Shown: piece after piece, positions 59,721 to 64,000 of the stretch
How positions within the stretch are numbered: position 1 is the stretch's first letter
How the letters are laid out: each line of letters opens with the position of its first letter
Assembly: GCA_022496805.1 (NCBI GenBank)
Contig: CM040088.1
Coordinates: 43,117,436-43,181,435, forward strand
Source of the DNA: Pohlia nutans
Lineage: Eukaryota; Streptophyta; Bryopsida; Bryales; Mniaceae
Direction of reading: 5' to 3'
Length of the DNA stretch: 64,000 nucleotides
Position numbers and translations under genes: made by a program
Notes under the pieces: model-generated
Databases searched by the model: none
The model's input: only the letters and a program-made list of their open reading frames with translations
What the model was told of the DNA's origin: nothing

Positions 59721-60410
59721 TCATTCAAATCATATGCTATTATCCAATATGGAACACATCCGGTATATCATTAATATGAGGGTATAACATCGTGGAAGGC
59801 ATATTTTATAGTTGTTTGAGCTCCGGATATAATTATATGGCATTATCTAATATAAAACACATGCGTCACATCATTTGGATGATAGTATAACATCGTGGAA
59901 GGCATATTCTATAGTTGTTTGAGCTCTGGATATCATTATATGGCATTCTCTAATATAAAACACATGGGTCACATCATTTGGATGATGGTATAACATCATG
60001 GAAGGCATATTCTATAGTTGTTTGAGCTCCGGAAATACTTATATAGCATTATCTAATATAAAACACATGCGTCACATCATTTGGATGATGGTATAACATC
60101 GCGGAAGGCATATTCTACAGTTGTTTGAGCTCCGGATATCATTATATAGCATTATCTAATATAAAACACATGCGTCACATCATTTGGATGATGGTATAAC
60201 ATTGTGGAAGGCATATTCTATAGTTGTTTGAGCTCCGGATATCATTATATGGCATTATCTAGTATAAAACACATGCGTCACATCACTGGGATGATGGTAA
60301 TACATCGTGAAAGGCATATTCTATAGTTGTTTGAGCTCCACATATTAATTATATGTCATTATCTAATATAAAACACATGCGTCACATCATTTGGATGATG
60401 GCATTGCTTG
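59720..60410. repeat. 103-bp satellite array, about 6-7 monomers
   Basis: The CACATGCGTCACATCATTTG anchor (or its variant) starts at 59755, 59858, 59961, 60064, 60167, 60270 and 60374, i.e. spacings of 103, 103, 103, 103, 103 and 104 bp. Internal monomers are nearly identical and the first is the most diverged. Confidence 0.95.
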
Positions 60411-61030
60411 CCAGTTGGCATTTGATATTATTGTTTGAGTGTACATGATGGATACGTGATTTAAAATTCTTAAATGCACAGTCTATCTTAGTTTGTAGGA
60501 TTTTAAGCTAGAATAGAGTTCGGAACCCACTGTCTGTTCACTTCAAGAACGGTAAATTGGACCACCGAGTAGAAGAAAGGCCCTTTGCCGGTTTTGTGAG
60601 AGAAGGAAGAGAAAATGACAAGGGCAACACTTTTGTTATGAGAGGCAACAGAAGTGAAGTTTTTTGAAGGCTTCCGGATTTTGCGTCAAGCCCAGCTCAA
60701 GAGGTGGGTCTAACGCAAAATCCGAGGGGCCATTTGGACAAAATTTTCACAACCATTCATTTTTTAGTTTTTAGGAAATATGAAAAAACTTTATTTTACA
60801 AAATCAACACTTTATTTTGTGGCGGCTTTCTACTTTACTCTGTATCTAAAGGCCGTCAAGTTTAAAGGTTCGCTTCTCAAGGATATGCCATGGCCCTTGT
60901 GAGGTGTTCTCCACGGCTTCTCGCCTCTAGTGTAAAGAGGGCCTAAGTATCATTAATTTGCACAACATTATCAATTGGGAATCCCGGCAATCATTGTGTT
61001 CTGAAGATATCCAAAGCCAACTTCACATTT
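60411..61030. other. Non-coding DNA with a 12-bp-arm hairpin
   Basis: No gene supported. CGGATTTTGCGT (60675-60686) and ACGCAAAATCCG (60713-60724) form a perfect inverted repeat, with a smaller inner pairing AGCCCA/TGGGTCT. Confidence 0.6.
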
Positions 61031-61155
61031 GGGCAGTCGACGGGGCAGTCGACTGGAGCAGATGGAAGGAGGCAGTCGGGTGAGGCAGTCGGGTGGAGGC
61101 AGTCGGCAATTCGATTTCTTTACGGGCCGTTAGATTAGGGCAGTCGGGTCGGCCG
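61031..61155 (-). repeat. CTGCCC-motif array 9 (inverted)
   Basis: GGGCAGTCGG/GAGGCAGTCGGG units, i.e. the same motif family on the opposite strand, ending 3-5 bp before the Copia copy 2 LTR. Confidence 0.8.
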
Positions 61156-61158
61156 CCA

Positions 61159-61416
61159 TATTGAAGGTAGAGAAGATTGCACAAGGCACACACACAAACA
61201 CAAGGAATGCGTAGAAAGAGATAATCTTTACTCAAAGGCCTTCCACCTTAAGTAGTGTACACTAGGAGGTCACCATGGACAAACCATATGGGATAACTCA
61301 TCACAAGGACACTCTAGAGATCAGCCCATGCCTAACCCCTCCTCCCACACACCATTATTTAGCACCCGTACGTCTTTGGCTTCTAGCAATACTACGTTGC
61401 ATCAATTACCTCAATA
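61159..61416 (-). repeat. 3' LTR of Copia copy 2
   Basis: 258 bp, TATTGAAGGT to ATTACCTCAATA in plus orientation. Very close to the 3' LTR of copy 1 (shares its GATGCAACGTAG variant). Confidence 0.93.
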
Positions 61417-61428
61417 CTCCCACTTTGC

Positions 61429-64000
61429 GTAGAGCCAAAGCCTCTAAGTCCAAATGCTATTACTAATCGTTGGTGTCGGTCTCTACAAAGACCCTTTGTG
61501 AGCACATCCGCCACCATGTGCTCCGTTGGGCAATACTCCAAATGTATAACTCCCAATTCCAACTTCTCCCGAATGAAGTGTTATTGCACATCAATGTGCT
61601 TCGTGCGTGAATGATGTGTAGGGTTCTTTGCAAGTGAAATGCACCCTTGGTTGTCACACATAATCGTTGTAGCCTCACCTTGTGTGCAACCCACATCCAC
61701 CATTAGTTGCCTCAACCAAATGGCCTCCTTCGTGGCATGGCTCGTAGCCATGTACTCGGCCTCCACCGTTGATGTCGCCGTGGTTTGTTGCCGCTTGCTA
61801 TTCCACGACACCGCTCCCGATCCGACCTTGAACATGTAGCCCGTTGTCGATCTTCGATCGCTCGTGTCTCCCGCGTAGTCCGCGTCACAATAGCCGCTCA
61901 ACACAATGTCTTTGCCTCCAAGACACAACTTCACATCGCTTGTGCCCCTCAAATAACGCATGATCCTCTTGACCGTCATCCAATGCATCGAGCCCGGTCT
62001 CGCCATGTGTTGACTCACCACGCTAATTAGATACGCAAGGTCGGGCCGTGTCGCAATCATCGCATACATCAATGACCCCACCGCTTGCTTGTATGGCACC
62101 TCCGCCATCGATTTAGCCTCCATCGCATACTCCTCCTCCGAAAGCTTGACGAGCTTGGAGTTTGCATCCAATGGTGTTGCCACGGGCTTACAATCCTCCA
62201 TCCCGAATCTCTTGAGCACGTCCATCACATACTTGCCTTGACTCATGGTGATAGTGCGTGTAGCCCTGTCTCGCACAAACTCAACACCAAGACAAAAGTG
62301 CAATTCTCCAAGATCACTCATCTCGTACTCTCTCTCAAGCATGCCTTTTAATGCATTCATTAAACTCATGAGGCTTGCAAGAATGATCAAATCATCAACA
62401 TATATGATCACAATCACCACATGTTGCCCCTCTTGCATGAAGTAGAGACTATGATCCGCAATGCTCCTAGTAAACCCGTGTGCAACCAAGAACGTGTCAA
62501 TCTTTTGGTACCACGCTCTTGGAGATTGTTTCAACCCATACAATGATTTTTGCAACTTACAAACAAGGTGCTCATTACCTTGTTGCACAAACCCCTCAGG
62601 TTGCACCATGTCGATGTCCTCCTCCAAATCGCTATTCAAAAATGCGGTCTTCACATCCATTTGATGCATCTCCAAGTCCAAGGCCGCTCCAATGGCAAGA
62701 ATGCATCGAATGGTGGTGAACTTGGCGACGGGAGCAAATGTCTCGTGAAAGTCCACCCCATGCACTTGCGCGAACCCCTTGGCTACTAATCTTGCCTTGT
62801 GACGCACAACAATACCCGAAACATCCCTCTTTGTCCGAAACACCCATTTGCAACCAATGGGGTTGCGATCCTTTGGAATGGGAGTTAATTGCCACGTACC
62901 GTTAGCAATTAGAGAGTCGTACTCCTCTTGCATGGCGCGCTCCCACTTGACCGCATCCTCACCTTGCATGGCTTCTCGAATGGTCAATGGACCATCCGAT
63001 AACGCCACATTCGCATGCTCGTCCTCCACTTGAGGGAAGATGTGGTTCTTCCACCATTCTCCAGGTGGCTTGCGCGATCTCTCGAGGTACCGCCGCTCGC
63101 TTGAAGAAACTTGCTCCTCTTGCGTGCCCTTTGCGCCATTCTTGGCCTTTGAGCTTGAAGGCGCTTCAACAACCTCCGTGTCGCCAGCTTCGTCATCACC
63201 GTCATCATCACCTACATCAACAACACTAAGAGACTTGGAGGGTGTGTCCACCAAAACGTCTCCACTACTCCCACTTGGACCAACCTCCAAAGGAGCCTCC
63301 ATCGTAGACTCCTCACAAAATGTCACATCACGTGACCGAATGATCTTCCTCGTGTCCACCGACATGAGTCTATACGCCTTGGTACCTTCACAATACCCAA
63401 GAAACACACATTTCAAGGCCTTAGCCTCGAGTTTCGTCCTCCGTTCGTCAGGAACCTTCGCATATGCAATGCATCCGAAGATGCGCATGTGTGCAACACA
63501 TGGTTGCCTCCCACTCCACGCTTGCTCCGGCGTCATGCCTTCAACCGCGCTTGTTGGACACCGATTGCGTGTGTATACCGCATTCACCACCGCTTCCGCC
63601 CAAAGGTCCAACTTCAAGTTTTGAGCGTGCAACATGCTCCTCGCCATCTCTACAATGGTGCGATTTGCGCGCTCCGCAACTCCATTTTGTTGAGGCGTGT
63701 ACGGGGCCGAAGTTTGGCGTGCGATGCCTTCATTCTTCAAAAGCTCGTCAAATTTCTTGGACATGTACTCGCCGCCATTGTCCGACCGAAACACCTTGAT
63801 CTTCAACTCGGATTGGTTCTCCACCAATGTCTTGAACTCCTTGAACTTCTCAAAGCACTCACTCTTGGCTTTGATAGGGTAGAGCCATATCTTCCTTGAA
63901 AAATCATCGATGAAGGTCACAAAGTACTTGCAACCTCCCATCGATGTGGTCTTCATGGGGCCACACACATCCGAATGCACGATCTCCAAAACTTTTGTGG
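61429..64000 (-). pseudogene. Copia copy 2 pol (integrase-RT-RNase H) with one nonsense codon
   Basis: Open from the window edge through the integrase core (EIVHSDVCGP, DNGGEY, VAERANR), reverse transcriptase (intact QMDVKTAF and YVDD) and RNase H (CDADYAGD, TVEAEYMA) to HIDVQ. There a TAA (61581-61583) replaces the Tyr codon found in copy 1. The same frame continues downstream of the stop (HFIREKLE..., ADVLTKGLCRDRH) to the LTR. The loss removes about 60 C-terminal residues, including the end of RNase H, so activity is doubtful. Gag, protease and 5' LTR lie outside. Confidence 0.92.

Larger units (their letters stand above)
61159..64000 (-). mobile_element. Copia copy 2, 3' part, truncated by the window edge
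   Basis: Same family as copy 1, in opposite orientation. From left to right: LTR (61159-61416), reversed polypurine tract (61417-61428), then pol to the edge. The left flank is CGCCA (61154-61158); the matching target duplication would be beyond the window. Confidence 0.93.

Noticed and set aside
36118..61155. CTGCCC arrays as CRISPR-like repeats
   Set aside because: Eukaryotic context. Units are about 10 bp and degenerate, without constant repeats or unique spacers.

Overview
The window is nuclear DNA from a green plant of the streptophyte lineage. The two real genes are split by many short GT-AG introns. One encodes a plant-type mitochondrial glycine decarboxylase P-protein whose N-terminus looks like land-plant homologues. 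The other encodes a giant KIN-12 kinesin, a family tied to the phragmoplast. Introns of roughly 60-400 bp, DUF659-type hAT remnants and Copia elements suggest a non-seed plant or charophyte alga. The species cannot be fixed from sequence alone.

Layout. 1-4.3 kb: AT-rich DNA with a decayed kinase-like pseudogene and a foldback repeat. 4.37-9.98 kb (minus): complete glycine dehydrogenase gene, 14 exons, 1043 codons plus stop, with a G-quadruplex-forming tract just upstream of its start codon. 10.1-12.15 kb: a nearly identical inverted repeat pair whose left arm lies over the probable promoter of that gene. 12.15-14.7 kb: no supported gene. 14.73-31.4 kb (minus): KIN-12 kinesin, 39 exons whose phases all agree, about 3170 residues. 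31.4-34.3 kb: upstream sequence with no supported gene.

34.3-64 kb is a transposon graveyard with readable stratigraphy. An old hAT/DUF659 transposase pseudogene (39.2-54.4 kb, acidic tail to 55.3 kb) has been split by three insertions. These are a 1.26-kb LTR-like insertion (target duplication TACTC), a 7.47-kb Copia element with both LTRs (CTTCA) and a 4.38-kb element carrying an unrecognised coding region (GAACC, tentative). The Copia element is itself interrupted in its integrase by a 2.03-kb LTR-like insertion (GAAGG). Removing each insertion with one copy of its target duplication restores the interrupted reading frame. A solo LTR of the same Copia family (34.6 kb, GTCCT), an unrelated solo LTR (57.4 kb, CATCT) and a second Copia copy running off the right edge (61.2-64 kb, minus) complete the set.

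55.3-61.2 kb is repeat-dominated. It holds a foldback element with terminal inverted repeats, a roughly 2-kb segmental duplication with tRNA-like SINE modules, a 103-bp satellite at two sites, and several arrays of a degenerate CCGACTGCCC-like motif. The two cellular genes have no evident functional link: one acts in photorespiratory glycine oxidation in mitochondria, the other in division-plane and phragmoplast microtubule organisation.
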